The translations under genes and the position numbers were made by a program. Below, one piece after another: positions 31,040 to 42,667 of a stretch of DNA of 64,000 bases (positions are counted from its first letter, which is position 1; each line of letters starts with the position of its first letter). The notes beneath the pieces are model-generated. The model was given only the letters and a program-made list of their open reading frames with translations, did not search any database and was not told the DNA's origin. The DNA comes from Anastatus disparis (lineage: Eukaryota > Arthropoda > Insecta > Hymenoptera > Eupelmidae), in NCBI GenBank assembly GCA_017163975.1, contig JAFFSR010000264.1:124001-188000 (forward strand), written 5' to 3'.

Positions 31040-33046
31040 ATGAGGCAGTTGCACTATTTGTGCCTCTCAGGAGGGTACGTCAGGGGGCGTCGTAGACCGT
31101 GGTTTACTGCTGAGCATTATCATCTGATACGAGAGAGGGATCGGCTGTACAGACGCTATAAACGCTCAAGACTACATGCTGATTTACTTTGCTACAGGGT
31201 CGCTCGTGATCAGGCTCATGAGCGCATTGAATCGGCTAAACTGCTCTGCTACCATGATAGACTATCTGGTATCACTGACTCTCGACTGATCTGGAAGGAG
31301 CTCAGGAACCTTGGTATATGCTCTAGTGGTGATAGATCCGGTCATACTTTTTCTATTGATGAACTCAATAAATACTTTGGTGGGGTCGCGTTTGATCCTT
31401 TAGTACCTTCTATTTCTGCTTACTTAAAGTCTTTATCTGTAGATGAACCTTTCATACCCTTGTTCAAATTCAATGATGTTACTTTGGGTGAGGTTGGAAT
31501 GGCTATTAAACGTTCTGATTCTCAGGCTAGAGGATTTGACGCTATCCCCCAATCTATCATAAAATCTGCTTTTCATGTCATTGGCCCTCAGCTCTGTCGC
31601 GTTTATAATGATTCGCTGCGTGAGTGCGTTTTTCCTTCTTGTTGGAAGACTTCACTGGTCACTACGATCAACAAGGTCTCTTCACCGCACACCATGGGTG
31701 ATATACGACCCATCTCTTTGTTGTCTTTTATGTCCAAGGTTCTTGAGCGCCTTGGTTATGATCAATTGTACAATTACTTGACAACTAGACAGTTACTAGA
31801 CGCTTATCAGACTGGTTTTAAAGCTGGCCACAGCACTCAGACTGCTCTACTTAAATTGACAGAGGACATTAGACTCAATATAGACAGGCGGTACGTTACG
31901 ATGCTCCTGTTATTCGACTTCAGCAAGGCATTCAATACGGTGTGCCATGTCACCTTACTTCGGAAACTGCATTTGCTCGATATTTCGCACACCGTTATCA
32001 GGTGGATCGGCTCTTATCTCTCTGATCGTCGTCAAGCTGTCATTGATACTGTTGGTAGGTCATCAGCTTTTGTCTGTCTTAAAACTGGTGTTCCTCAGGG
32101 CTCTGTTCTGGGTCCTCTGCTGTTCTCTATCTATATCAATGACATCTCTTTTGCCTTCCATCTGAATGTTCAGCACCTCTTATATGCTGATGATTTGCAA
32201 CTAAATGTGCACTTCCCGATTGCTGAGCTTGATCATTATACTTCACTAATGAGTGAACATGCTTCATTGGTCGCAGATTGGGTATCCAGCAATCACCTCG
32301 AGTTGAATATTAACAAGAATAAAGCAATCATAATCGGCTCTTATTATTACATCAATATTCTAACCTCCATGCCGTCTACTGGTATCTGCATCAATGATGA
32401 GACAATCAGGTTTGAGTCATCTGTTCGTAATTTGGGCGTGTATCTTGACAGCAAGCTGAATTGGAAGGAGCATATCACACATGTGTGTAATAGGTCGTTT
32501 TCTCTCCTCTATCGACTCAATTTATTTAGACAGAGCACTACTTTTGCTCTACGTAAGCACCTTATTCGTACACTGCTGTTTCCGATTCTTGACTATTGTT
32601 GTCTTGTGTTTAATGACCTTTCTGCTGAACTCGACCTTAGGCTTCAGAGGGTTATCAACGCTGGTATACGTTACATCTATGGTGTAGGTAGGCGCGAGCA
32701 CATCTCTTCTTATAGGCTCTCTCTGGGTTGGTTATCTACTGCAGGTAGAAGGAACTACTTTGCCTCTACTTTTCTTTTCAAAATGTTTTTATCATGTTCA
32801 CCTTCATATCTATTTGCTAGATATCAGTGAAACCGGCCTGTTAGGGCTCTGAGGGGGGATGTGAGGCCATTGACCATTCCTTATTCTTCCACCGAATACC
32901 ATCAACGGTCATTCACTGTTTCATCCTCGCGACTATGGAATGAACTTCCATCGTCACTTAGGACTTCATCTTCACTTTCATCTTTCAAGTCGACCTCACA
33001 TGCGCACTTCCTCTTCCAAGAGTTTGGACCTCTACTCCCAGCTTAA
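31040..33046 (+). pseudogene. LINE B reverse transcriptase, one internal stop
   Basis: A 596-codon frame with RT motifs GFDAIPQS, IRPISLLSF, LLFDFSKAFNTVCH, GVPQGSVLGPLLFSIYIND and LLYADDLQ (catalytic ADD). It meets a TGA at 32828-32830 and continues in the same frame to 33046 (TIPYSSTEYHQRSFTVSSS, LWNELP), the usual C-terminal end of this LINE group. Apart from that stop and the endonuclease deletion it is well kept. Confidence 0.85.
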
Positions 33047-33228
33047 GATTTTCTTCGCTTTTTTGTTTTGGTTTTTTATTTTTTTTTTATTTTTGTAGTT
33101 TATTTTTATTTTTATTTATATTTTATTTTTATTTTTATTGGCTATTATTGTTATAATCTATTGTAAACTTTATTTTTGTTGTACAACATACTGTACATTA
33201 ATAAAATTAATTATCTATCTATCTATCT

Positions 33229-34905
33229 CTTATCTGATCGAGAGACGCGTTGCCGGTAGCGCAGTTTTCCTTCGTGAGGCAGGTCCCAAAATACGTTATA
33301 TTAAAATATATGATATTACGTAACTGAATAATTTATAACTTCTCACAAGGACCGCGGAGGCGTCGGAGTAAGCAACGGGAAATATATTTTTTATGTTAAA
33401 TATAGTCAAGCAATTTGAATCAATTAAAAGCACGTTTAATAGAAAAACGGAATCAATTTATAAGACAAATAAGAATATAAAGAGAAAATATGAATTGAAC
33501 AAAAATAAAACTGTATAATATGTGAAAAGTAATGTACGCGTCTATGAGAAAGTGAGCAAAGGGAGGGCGCGTCGCGAACTAAATAATACTCGCTTATGAC
33601 GCTGATCGGTTATATAACCGATGATACAATATACCTGAACAAGTATCTCTCGAGGAAGAGATACTTGGATATCGCACAGTATAATTATACTTACAATAAC
33701 GCACTGGCCAGCTTACACTAATTACCTACGTGCACGTAGATGACGCTCGCCCGTTACCGTAGCTTCTCCCCTGTACGTAACCAATAAGTAGATGCTCTGA
33801 AGTAGATCGGTGGAATACGTCTCTTCCTGATCCTTCAATTCCGCTGAGCTCTGCCAACGTGGTTGCCTGGACGTAGATCGGTGGAATCCTATACACGCTG
33901 ATCAACGTATATATTGGCACTTAATGGCTGACCGCTAAGACGCGCGAAAAGCGGTCAAGCAAAACTCTACAGAAAGAATTCCTGAGAGTTGCAACTAGCC
34001 AATATAATATAATATGCTAGTCGATATAAATTAACGACTTTTAATTAATACAATGTCTCGCGCTATCAAATGCGAACTTACCAGGAAAGTGTCTGAGTTG
34101 CGGGTCACAGATCTTGATGAAACTTTGGGATAAGTATTAGAGTACCAAAATATGAGTAAAGCCACAGCGGTACGGTCTAACGCTTCAAAAAACTGGAGTT
34201 ATGGACGATTATAGTCTTATTTTCGGAAAAATATGAAAAAAGAACTCCTAATTGAAGTGTAAATAATTATGTCTAGAAATGTCTTTATTAAGTCCACAAT
34301 AACTAAAATGAAAGCAGAGAAAGCAAGCTTTAATTTGCCAGTTTCCGAATTAAAAAATAATAATTAGAACTAAAGTTATGCTTGTTTAAAGTTAAGCATT
34401 AAAAAAGTACTAAAAATCACCATTCTTCAAAATTTAGACTATTTTTGGTACTCTCTTACTGCTCAACTTTAAATAAGCATAACTTTAGTTCTAATTATTA
34501 TTTTTTAATTTGGAAACTAGCAAATTAAAGCTTGCTTTCGTTACTTTCATTTTAGTTATTGCGGATTTATTAAAGACATTTCTAGACAGAATTATTTACA
34601 CTTCATTTAGGAGTTCTTTTTTCATATTTTTCTGAAAATAAGACTATTATCGTCCATAACTCCAGTTTTTCGAAGCGTTAGACCGTACCGCTGTGGCTTT
34701 ACTAATATTTTGGTACCTTAATACTCATCCCGAAGTTTCATCAAGATCTGTGACCCGCAACTCAGACACTCTCCTGGTTAGTCTACCGTATTACCACGTG
34801 GCGAAATCTTTTAATAAGCACAGCGCGGCTTAGGTTTCGTGTTAACGCAACGGTAGCCGGAAACTCCCTGAAGCGCCTCACGGCCGGCGAGCTTCTCTCT
34901 CTCGT
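33229..34905. repeat. Flanking repeat, right part, copy B
   Basis: Second copy of the repeat at 28361-29890, lacking the TTAA MITE found there and carrying a different foldback (34081-34777). It ends near GCGAGCTTCTCTCTCT and has no terminal inverted repeat after it. Confidence 0.6.
34081..34777. mobile_element. TTA-flanked foldback MITE (~310-bp arms)
   Basis: 697 bp with ends CCAGGAAAGTGTCTGAG and CTCAGACACTCTCCTGG, flanked by TTA (34078-34080 and 34778-34780). Copy A of the repeat reads GCGAACTTAGTCTACC here (near 29763), an intact empty site, so the 3-bp duplication is directly supported. TTA/TAA duplications are the mark of PIF/Harbinger elements. Arms are inverted for ~310 bp. Confidence 0.88.
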
Positions 34906-35062
34906 GCTGGTCGTCAAGATACGCACTTCTTTGCTCGTCTTAGACGAGATATATGACCAAGCGTTCATCCTATTTTAATACCTAAGCGCGCAAGATTCAA
35001 ACACGGTAGAATACCGTTACAATTATTAGAAAAATAATAAGTAAATTTAATAATTTTATTAA

Positions 35063-35415
35063 GGAGATGTAAAATGGACACTACACCTGTACTCATAAAA
35101 ATTTGAACATCTTTTCATTTTATTGCTAAATTTCAGTAAAAAATGCATTAGCTTGTAGAATGAAGATTATTCAGTTAAATTTTAAAACAAATTCATTGAT
35201 TATTGAGAATTGGGATTCCAAAATTATTTATTACATTTTTCGATTTTGTACAGAAATCCAAATATCTTAAAAATTAATGAATTAATTTATTTGAAAATTT
35301 AACTGAATAATCTTCATACTACAAGCTAATGCATTTCTTTTCTTAAAATTCAGCAATAAAATGAAAAGAAAGTTAATATTTATAAGTACAGGTGTAGTGA
35401 CCGTTTTACATTTCC
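35063..35415. mobile_element. TTAA-flanked foldback MITE
   Basis: 353 bp between TTAA at 35059-35062 and 35416-35419. The arms share CACTACACCTGTACT and TTCAGTTAAATTTT in inverted order. No coding capacity. Confidence 0.83.
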
Positions 35416-35459
35416 TTAAAATTAAAATTTTATATTTTAGAGAAGTACAAAAAGTTTTT

Positions 35460-35635
35460 TAAATATGTTAACGTTAATTGATAAATTTTTCTAATTGAAA
35501 TCATTAAAATTATTTGAATAAAACTTTTACTTTATATTTTATAATAAAAATTCATAAATATGCTAACGTTAACTAATAAATTTTTTCTAGTTGAAATCAT
35601 TAAAATTATTTAAATAAAACGTCTACTTTAATCAA
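35460..35635. repeat. Direct repeat, two ~85-bp copies
   Basis: 35463-35540 and 35555-35625 share AACGTTAA, TTGAAATCATTAAAATTATTT and AATAAAAC in the same order and direction. Confidence 0.6.
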
Positions 35636-35655
35636 ATAAGAAATCCTTAACTTAC

Positions 35656-35871
35656 CATCTCATTCTCAATCTCTTCACAAAAAGAATTATAATAATTTTT
35701 CATTTCCTTCGAAGGTGGTAGAAAATCCAACTTCTTTAGGAATTCTTCGAGTTCTGAGAGATTTTCCGTGTCCAGACGCATTGTTGATAATACATAATCG
35801 TTCAGATTATTTTCGTTATCCTTCTGAAGGAGCGTTGGGATTTCGTTGAGCAGGATGTCGATGTTATCCAT
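35656..35871 (-). CDS. First coding exon of a small host-type gene (predicted)
   Basis: The ATG at 35871 opens 72 codons (MDNIDILLNEIPTLLQKDNE, then ELEEFLKKLDFLPPSKEM) that end at a strong donor, ATG|GTAAGT, in phase 0. The protein is acidic and helical. The phase matches the acceptor at 25189. A frame that stops soon after a good donor, with a plausible methionine start, argues for a real exon; I do not recognise the product. Its downstream intron would contain the two LINE-bearing repeats and three foldback elements. Confidence 0.45.
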
Positions 35872-36572
35872 GCTTGCACTTCTTACTTGCACTAGAGTTC
35901 ACTCGATTTGTCACACACAACTGACTCTCTAATAATGAAAAGTAGCTTACTTTTCGTAAAGTCTAAAGGTTGTCAAGAATTTTCCCGAATTACTCATTTC
36001 GAAAAAAATTTTGGCTCAAACAAACAAGCTTTTGTTTTAGAAAAAACACATGTATTTTCACTGAAAAACTGCTTTCAATATTTCTTTTTCTCATACTATT
36101 TTTAAGCTATTTTTAGTCACTTGATCAAGAGGCGCGGTAGCGCCTCGGCGGCGAGTTAAGGTATATATATGAAAACGTCGAGGCGCTCCTCTTATACTTT
36201 GAATTAGAGAGTTGAAAATTTGAAAATAGATTATATCAAAATGCAATCATATTTTTTATATATAAATATAAATGAAATGATAAAGATTTTTATCATCTTT
36301 AATTTAAAAAAAGTTTCATTACAATTCGTTCTCTCAATCACGAGAAAACGTAATTTAAAATTTCAAAGTACCAGATTCGCGTTATGAAAATTCTTCTCCG
36401 TCGTTTCCAGCCAGCGAAAATTGTTCAACCGGAAGTGCGTCACACCTTAGTATTGTAAGAGCGCTATGAGCGTATTTTTGGTCTGCTGACGCTGGCATAG
36501 TAGTTATAGTATAGTGAATTCGTATGTCGGTGTCGGTAGTGTTCACGATCGCGAAATATAGACGTTAATTAA
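35872..36572. other. Possible promoter side of the small gene; no gene seen
   Basis: A short GC-rich palindrome-like stretch (GAGGCGC...GCGCCTC, 36130-36195) lies in AT-rich DNA. Less AT-rich DNA at 36360-36560 has no clear frame. Confidence 0.35.
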
Positions 36573-36581
36573 TCAGGTTGT

Positions 36582-36640
<59 letters not shown>
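36573..36640. repeat. (TA)n microsatellite
   Basis: About 34 TA units, uninterrupted. Confidence 0.95.
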
Positions 36641-36649
<9 letters not shown>

Positions 36650-36774
36650 TATATAAAATAATAATAACCTCGCGTTATAATATATATAAATTAAAATAAT
36701 ATTTTCGTACAAACGTATTCTATAATTCTAACATAGTATGATTTTTTTATTATCAACTAAACACTTTCTTGTGA

Positions 36775-37890
36775 ATGATGTTCCGTCCGGTTCCGTCGAC
36801 CTGGAGGTCCTTCAACTCACCTAAACATCATCTATAGAAAGTGACAAAAATTTATATATTTCCAATGATAATACTAGATGTGTTTCCTCGTGGATGATGT
36901 TTCGTGATCCTGGAGGCCATCCTGGCCACCTGGACATCATCTCCAGGAAGTGACAAAAAATTTTAAATTATAATACTAAATTCACTTTCTCGAGAATAAT
37001 GTTTCGTCGACCTGGAGGTCGTCCAGGTCACCTGGACGTCATCTATAGGAAGTGACAAAAATTTATATATTTCCAATGATAATACTAGATGTGTTTCCTC
37101 GTAAATGATGTTTCGTGATCCTGGAGGCCATCCTTGCCACCTGGACATCATCTCCAGGAAGTGACCAAAAATTTTTAATTATAATACTAGGTTCACTTTT
37201 TCGAGAATGATATTTCGTCGACCTGGAGGTCGTCTAAGTCACCTGGACATCATCTATAGGAAGTGACAAAAATTTATATATTTCCAATGATAATACTAGA
37301 TGTGTTTCCTCGTGAATGATGTTTCGTGATCCTGGAGGCCATCCTGGACATCATCTCCTGGAAGTGACAAAAAATTTTAAATTATAATACTAAATTTACT
37401 TTCTCGAGAATGATGTTTCGTCGACCTGGACATCATCTATAGGAAGTGACAAAAATTTATATATTTCCAATGATAATACTAAATGTGTTTCCTCGTGAAT
37501 GATGTTTCGTGATCCTGGAGGCCATCCTTGCCACCTGGACATCATCTTCAGGAAGTTACAAAAAATTTTAAATTATAATAGTAGATTCACTTTCTCGAGA
37601 ATGATGTTTCGTCGACCTGGAGGTCGTCTAGGTCACCTAGACAACATCTATAGGAAGTGACAAAAATTTATATATTTCCAATGATAATACTAGATGTGTT
37701 TCCTCGTGTATGATGTTTCGTGATCCTGGAGGCCATCCTGGTCACCTGGACATCATCTCCAGGAAGTGACAAAAAATTTTTTAATTTCATTTATAATACT
37801 AGATGCACTTTCTGAATGACGTTTCGTCGACCTGGAGGTTGTCCAGGTCACCTGGACATCATCTTCAGGAAGTGACAAAAATTTACGTTA
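36775..37890. repeat. Minisatellite with alternating half-units (higher-order dimer)
   Basis: Eleven half-units of about 90-110 bp alternate between two types. Type A has TTTCGTCGACCTGGAGG and ends CATCTATAGGAAGTGAC; type B has TTTCGTGATCCTGGAGGCC and ends CATCTCCAGGAAGTGAC. Starts are near 36780, 36898, 36999, 37110, 37209, 37320, 37413, 37503, 37603, 37712 and 37816. Two units (near 37320 and 37413) have lost the middle of the GC-rich box. Type A carries the palindrome GTCCAGGTCACCTGGAC. Confidence 0.92.
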
Positions 37891-38827
37891 ATTTGTAATT
37901 AATGTATTCAAGCGTCTACTGAAAAATTGTGTTACGATTAATTAAACATAAAAAAATTAATTGAACATAAATGTTTAATTTAATTATACATTTCATCAAA
38001 ATTTGTTCACTTTCTAATTTTTTTGTTTTGAATATTTAATTGTCTATAATTTCTTTATAAATTTTAAAAAGATTTTTTGTTATATTTTGTATCTAATTTT
38101 ATAGAGTTATACAAAAGTTATATATAATCATTTTCAGATACAAACTATATTCAGTAAGCTATATATAAACTTGACACAATAGTTTCACGTGGGTATGTCT
38201 TTTAGTAATAAAAATGTGAAAAGATATGAGTAAAAGTTCAATTTTCTAAACTTAACATTTTTATACTGAGTAATCGTTTTAATTACTTTGATTAATGTGT
38301 AAATATAAAAATAGTTTCATTTTACTGTATTCAACAATAATATATTGAAATATATTCATGGAAGGCACTTCGATCATTTTTGGTCTGAAAAATGTAAATT
38401 TTGAGAATTTAATGTTACCCTTTTTTTTTCACGAACTGTGTAGTTCTTTGTAACTAAAAGAGATGGAGCTCTAAAATTTTCTAGGTGCTTTTAAAAAATA
38501 TTAATTTAACAAATTAAATATTTAAGAATTATTTAAATTTTATTATTTTTATTAAATTTGATTACGAACTACAATGTATTTTGTTTTCATCATATTAATA
38601 TGAATAATACTAAATTATGTGCTATTTAATATAATAATTTTTAAAATCTTTTTTAAATGAATATATTAATCTTAATCTAAATACTTTATATTATTTGGGT
38701 GTTATCCAAAACACTAAATTTAAAATCTTTGTTATATTTATTCCTCATCCTGTCTTTTTATTTTAAAGTACTTTGAAATTCCGTCACGCTTTTAGAATAA
38801 TATATATTTTTTTAGTACTTTTTCAAA
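37891..38827. other. Very AT-rich DNA, no gene recognised
   Basis: Only short A/T runs and chance frames. Confidence 0.45.
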
Positions 38828-39684
38828 CTATTAAATAAATATACAATTTTGGCTAAAGAAAGTTTAGAAATCAATCAAGTAATCGTCGAATATTACTGTA
38901 TTCAATTCATTCTTTTTAATAAAAAGGAATGAAATTGACATTGATTAATAAGCTCTTATGTTTCAACTTTTTAAAATAATATAAAATTCATAAAAATACC
39001 TTTAAACTATTTTTTTATTTTATAATTTTATCAAATTTCTTGAAATTTTTTTAATATTATAACTGTTATTTTTTGTTTTTAATCATTGCTCAAATTGATA
39101 AATACTATTTAATCTTTATTATTACTTTTAAAAAAGTATATTTTAGGCGAGTTCAGGTATTGAATAGTATAGTATTCTTTAGAACATTTTTTCTAAATAT
39201 TTTATTTTACCCAATACATAATATTTTTTTTATTTCAGTTTTCGAAAGTACTGAAATATTATTATCAAGTTTATTCTTTTTATTTGATTAATCTTTAGTT
39301 TTTGCTTAAGAAAGTTTTGAAATCAATCAAGCAATCGTCGAGTACTTCCATATTTAATTCATTCTTTTTAATATGAAGTTCATAATATGAATAATATGAA
39401 ATTCATAAAATATTTACAGTTTTGGCTAAAGAAAGTTTCGAAATCAATCAAGTAATCGTGGAGTACTTCTGTATTCAATTCATTTTTTTTAATTATATAG
39501 AATTCATCAAATGCTCAATTTATATTCTTTTTGATAGATGAATGTTTGGAAAAATTTTTCCAAATAATTTCTGAAAAAAGTGATTACTGAGATGAAGATA
39601 GCGATGATAATACACATCAAAATCAAAAAATAAAGGTATACCAGATCAACATTTTATTTCATTTATGAGTGAATATTAATACAT
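38828..39684. repeat. Inverted repeat 1, left arm (857 bp)
   Basis: Reverse complement of 43774-44630 with equal length and only a few mismatches seen. It ends two bases before the TTAA that starts the 7-kb element. The 72-codon frame found in both arms is AT-rich and probably not coding. Confidence 0.9.
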
Positions 39685-40457
39685 TGTTAAGTCCTGGCTT
39701 TCACCAGGACTAAATAAAAGTGTATGATTTTATTATGTTGAATGTTTTTGTATGATTTTAAATATGAATTTGAATTAATTTGGAATAATTGAATTAATTA
39801 TTAACTTATAATTATGAAAGATAAATATATGTATAATCTAGTGGTGAATTGAACTCCACCAATATTTAATTGAGTAAACCGCTTCTCACAATTGAAGTAT
39901 ATTGAAGAATATTTATTTAGAGTATTTGAATAGAGAATATATAAATTGAATATTCTTACCTTAATTGATTCAAGTAGATGAAGGCTGGATACAGACAAAC
40001 AAAGAATAGATATAGGCACGATTTGAAATAAGACTCGAGTCGAATATAAGAAACTTTTAAGATATTTATTGACACTTGTAAAAATAATTAAATATTGAAT
40101 ACAATAACTTTATTTGAATTTGAATTTGAATTTGAACTACAGAATTTACGACTTGGTACCAACGATGATCCTGGGGTAGTGCCCCTTGTCGTTAATTGCA
40201 GTTGGCTTTTATAAGACTTATCTTGACATGATTTCATTACAAAATAAGTGGATCTTGCTTGTTTTATGATTTAGTAATTTTGAATCGAAGAATTTCGTTT
40301 GCTCAATATCAACTTTAAGTTTCTTTACTGCTTAGGTTAACACATTCTTTTATTGTTCGATGACCGTTTAATTAGTTCATCAATGTCATATTAATGAAAA
40401 GATATTTTAAAAATTGTAAATTAAAAAGTAATATAAAAGATACGTTGTGACGTAACA

Positions 40458-42667
40458 CCTTGGGGCTCAAGAGATTGCATATCGGAAGGATAGGCAATCG
40501 AAAGAAAAAGAAAAACAAAACAGTTATCGAACAATTTACAGATAATTATTACAAGCTTAATTGATAAATATAGATATTTTTCTATTAGAATAGATACTAA
40601 TGCACAAGGGTACGTTTTATTTCGTACACCTTGGGGCTCAAGATTTTGTTTATCGGCACGAAAAAAAACAAAAATGAAAATAATACAGTTATTAAACAAT
40701 TTACAAAAATATCTTAAAATCTATTTAAATATTATACTAATTAAAATATTTTATTTGAATGTCTCCATACTATTATTCGATGGATTTTCCTATTATATAA
40801 TTGTTAATGTATGAGTATTGGTATGGAAAAAAAAGGAAGATGAAACATTCTCAAATTATGTTGTTATTTTAAATTTATAATATTTTAAATATATGGTTTT
40901 TTTTCTAATAGGAGATCGCTTGAAATTATTCGTAATTTGCTTATAAATATATTTTAATATGTTTATAAATCTTGTATTCTAGCTTATGAGATATTTCGTA
41001 ACAAAAAATAACAAATAACGTGCCATGTAAAATAATTATAAAATAATATTAGATTTGTCAAAATAATAACAATTGTTCAAGTTCAAATATAAGAAATGTT
41101 TGTTTGTTTGTCTTTTTTTTTTTGCTTTTTTTTCCTTTCAAATTTAAAAAAATAACAGTCGAATATAATTTATAGGTTCTTATAATTGTTTAAATATAAG
41201 TGAATATTCATTCACTTCCCTCCCTGCTTAAGATAATTGCGCAGATGACAACTAAGCAATAAGAAGAAAAATTTTCTAAATTCCTATTTTCATATTTTCA
41301 CTTAATACACTAAATGTGGCTATATTCATTAAACCAAAAGTAAAATCCTATACGTAATATAGTTTACATTGCAAATTCTTACAGAGGTGGTACTAGTTTA
41401 CCTGAACATAGGTCTGGTATAAAATTAAAATAGCTAGATATATTTAAAAAAAAACTTAAAATTAACTAAAAATATATAGATTATAGTTATTAATAATTCG
41501 TAATTAATATTAAATATGATCTAGTTATGATAATGATCTAATCAAGAGTCGTACTAAAATTTTTGTATATATACAAGTTATTGAGATTTATTTTGACATT
41601 TATGAAAAGCTATAAATTTTAAGAAGAGATCTAACATAAGTTGAAAAAGTAAATTTTATTATTTCAGTTTATTTATATATAATAATAGTTAGTAAATTTT
41701 TCAAAATTTTCTGCTTTTGTCTGTAATTTGTATGGTAAGTTTAACCTAAATCTAACTTAAACGTAAACTGATCTTTGCTTGTCTTTATTTTGACAAATAT
41801 GTACTCTAAATAATTTTAGAGTTTAGAATAAAGATTGAACATAGTTCTTTCATTCCATATAGAACTTACAATAAAGTTTATCATTTTTTTTTACTTTACA
41901 TAAATTGTAATTGTAAAATAAAATTTTTATAAGTCTTAATAAAGACTTTTTTATAATGATTTTTCTTTTATTTTTGTAATACGAATTCTAAATAAATTTA
42001 GAAGTTGAAATATTCATTTGAATATTGGTTCATGTTGCATTTGGATGAAAGTATCTAACTTTTCCTCTCTTTTTTTTGTAAATATATTTTTCGTGTTGAA
42101 AAATGAAATCAGTTTTACGAATATATATTAGATAATATATGTTTGTATACCTTAAATTCAGAGACAAAAGTAATTGATTTATAAACAAAAACATAAGACT
42201 TAATATACATTAATAAGTTTAATGATCATTATAAATGTTAGATTTATTTTACAAGATCTTTATTGTTAATGAAAAATAAAAAAAAATAAATAAAAGTATA
42301 AGTAGTAAGATGCATATAAATATAATTTTAAAGCTTTAAATCTTATTATAGATAATGTATATAATAATTTTACATATTTTATTTGATTATTGACTAATAC
42401 TGATTTAAATAAATTGATTTAAATTTCTTAATTTTTTATTTAAAAACCATTCGTTGTTGATTAAATCAATTGATTTAAATGTGATTGTTTCTTACTATTT
42501 AAATTGATTGATTTAAGTTGATAGAGCCCTTAAATCGACAATCTGTAAATTTACAAGCCACATTTTGAAAACTTACAGATTTTTCTTATTTTATACAAAT
42601 TGTTTATCAATAAAACATAAATAATATAAATGAACTAGAATATAAAAAAAAATGAAATTATAGAGAT
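40458..42667. other. AT-rich interior of the 7-kb element, no gene recognised
   Basis: The phrase ACACCTTGGGGCTCAAGA occurs twice, near 40456 and 40628, each followed on the minus strand by a CAAG|GTGT donor-like site, so small duplicated exons are possible. Nothing else stands out. Confidence 0.35.

Larger units (their letters stand above)
30172..33228 (+). mobile_element. CR1-superfamily-like LINE B
   Basis: Starts after the same (CT)n tract as LINE A, carries an ORF1 frame, part of the endonuclease and a long RT frame, and ends with AATAAA and four ATCT units at about 33207-33228. It keeps more 5' sequence than LINE A but has lost the middle of the endonuclease. Confidence 0.8.

Noticed and set aside
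36775..37890. CRISPR-like array
   Set aside because: Units are ~100 bp tandem repeats without unique spacers, in a eukaryotic context.
39073..39291. 72-codon frame in inverted repeat 1 as a gene
   Set aside because: Its twin at 44167-44385 is the same only because the arms are near-identical; composition is that of random AT-rich DNA.
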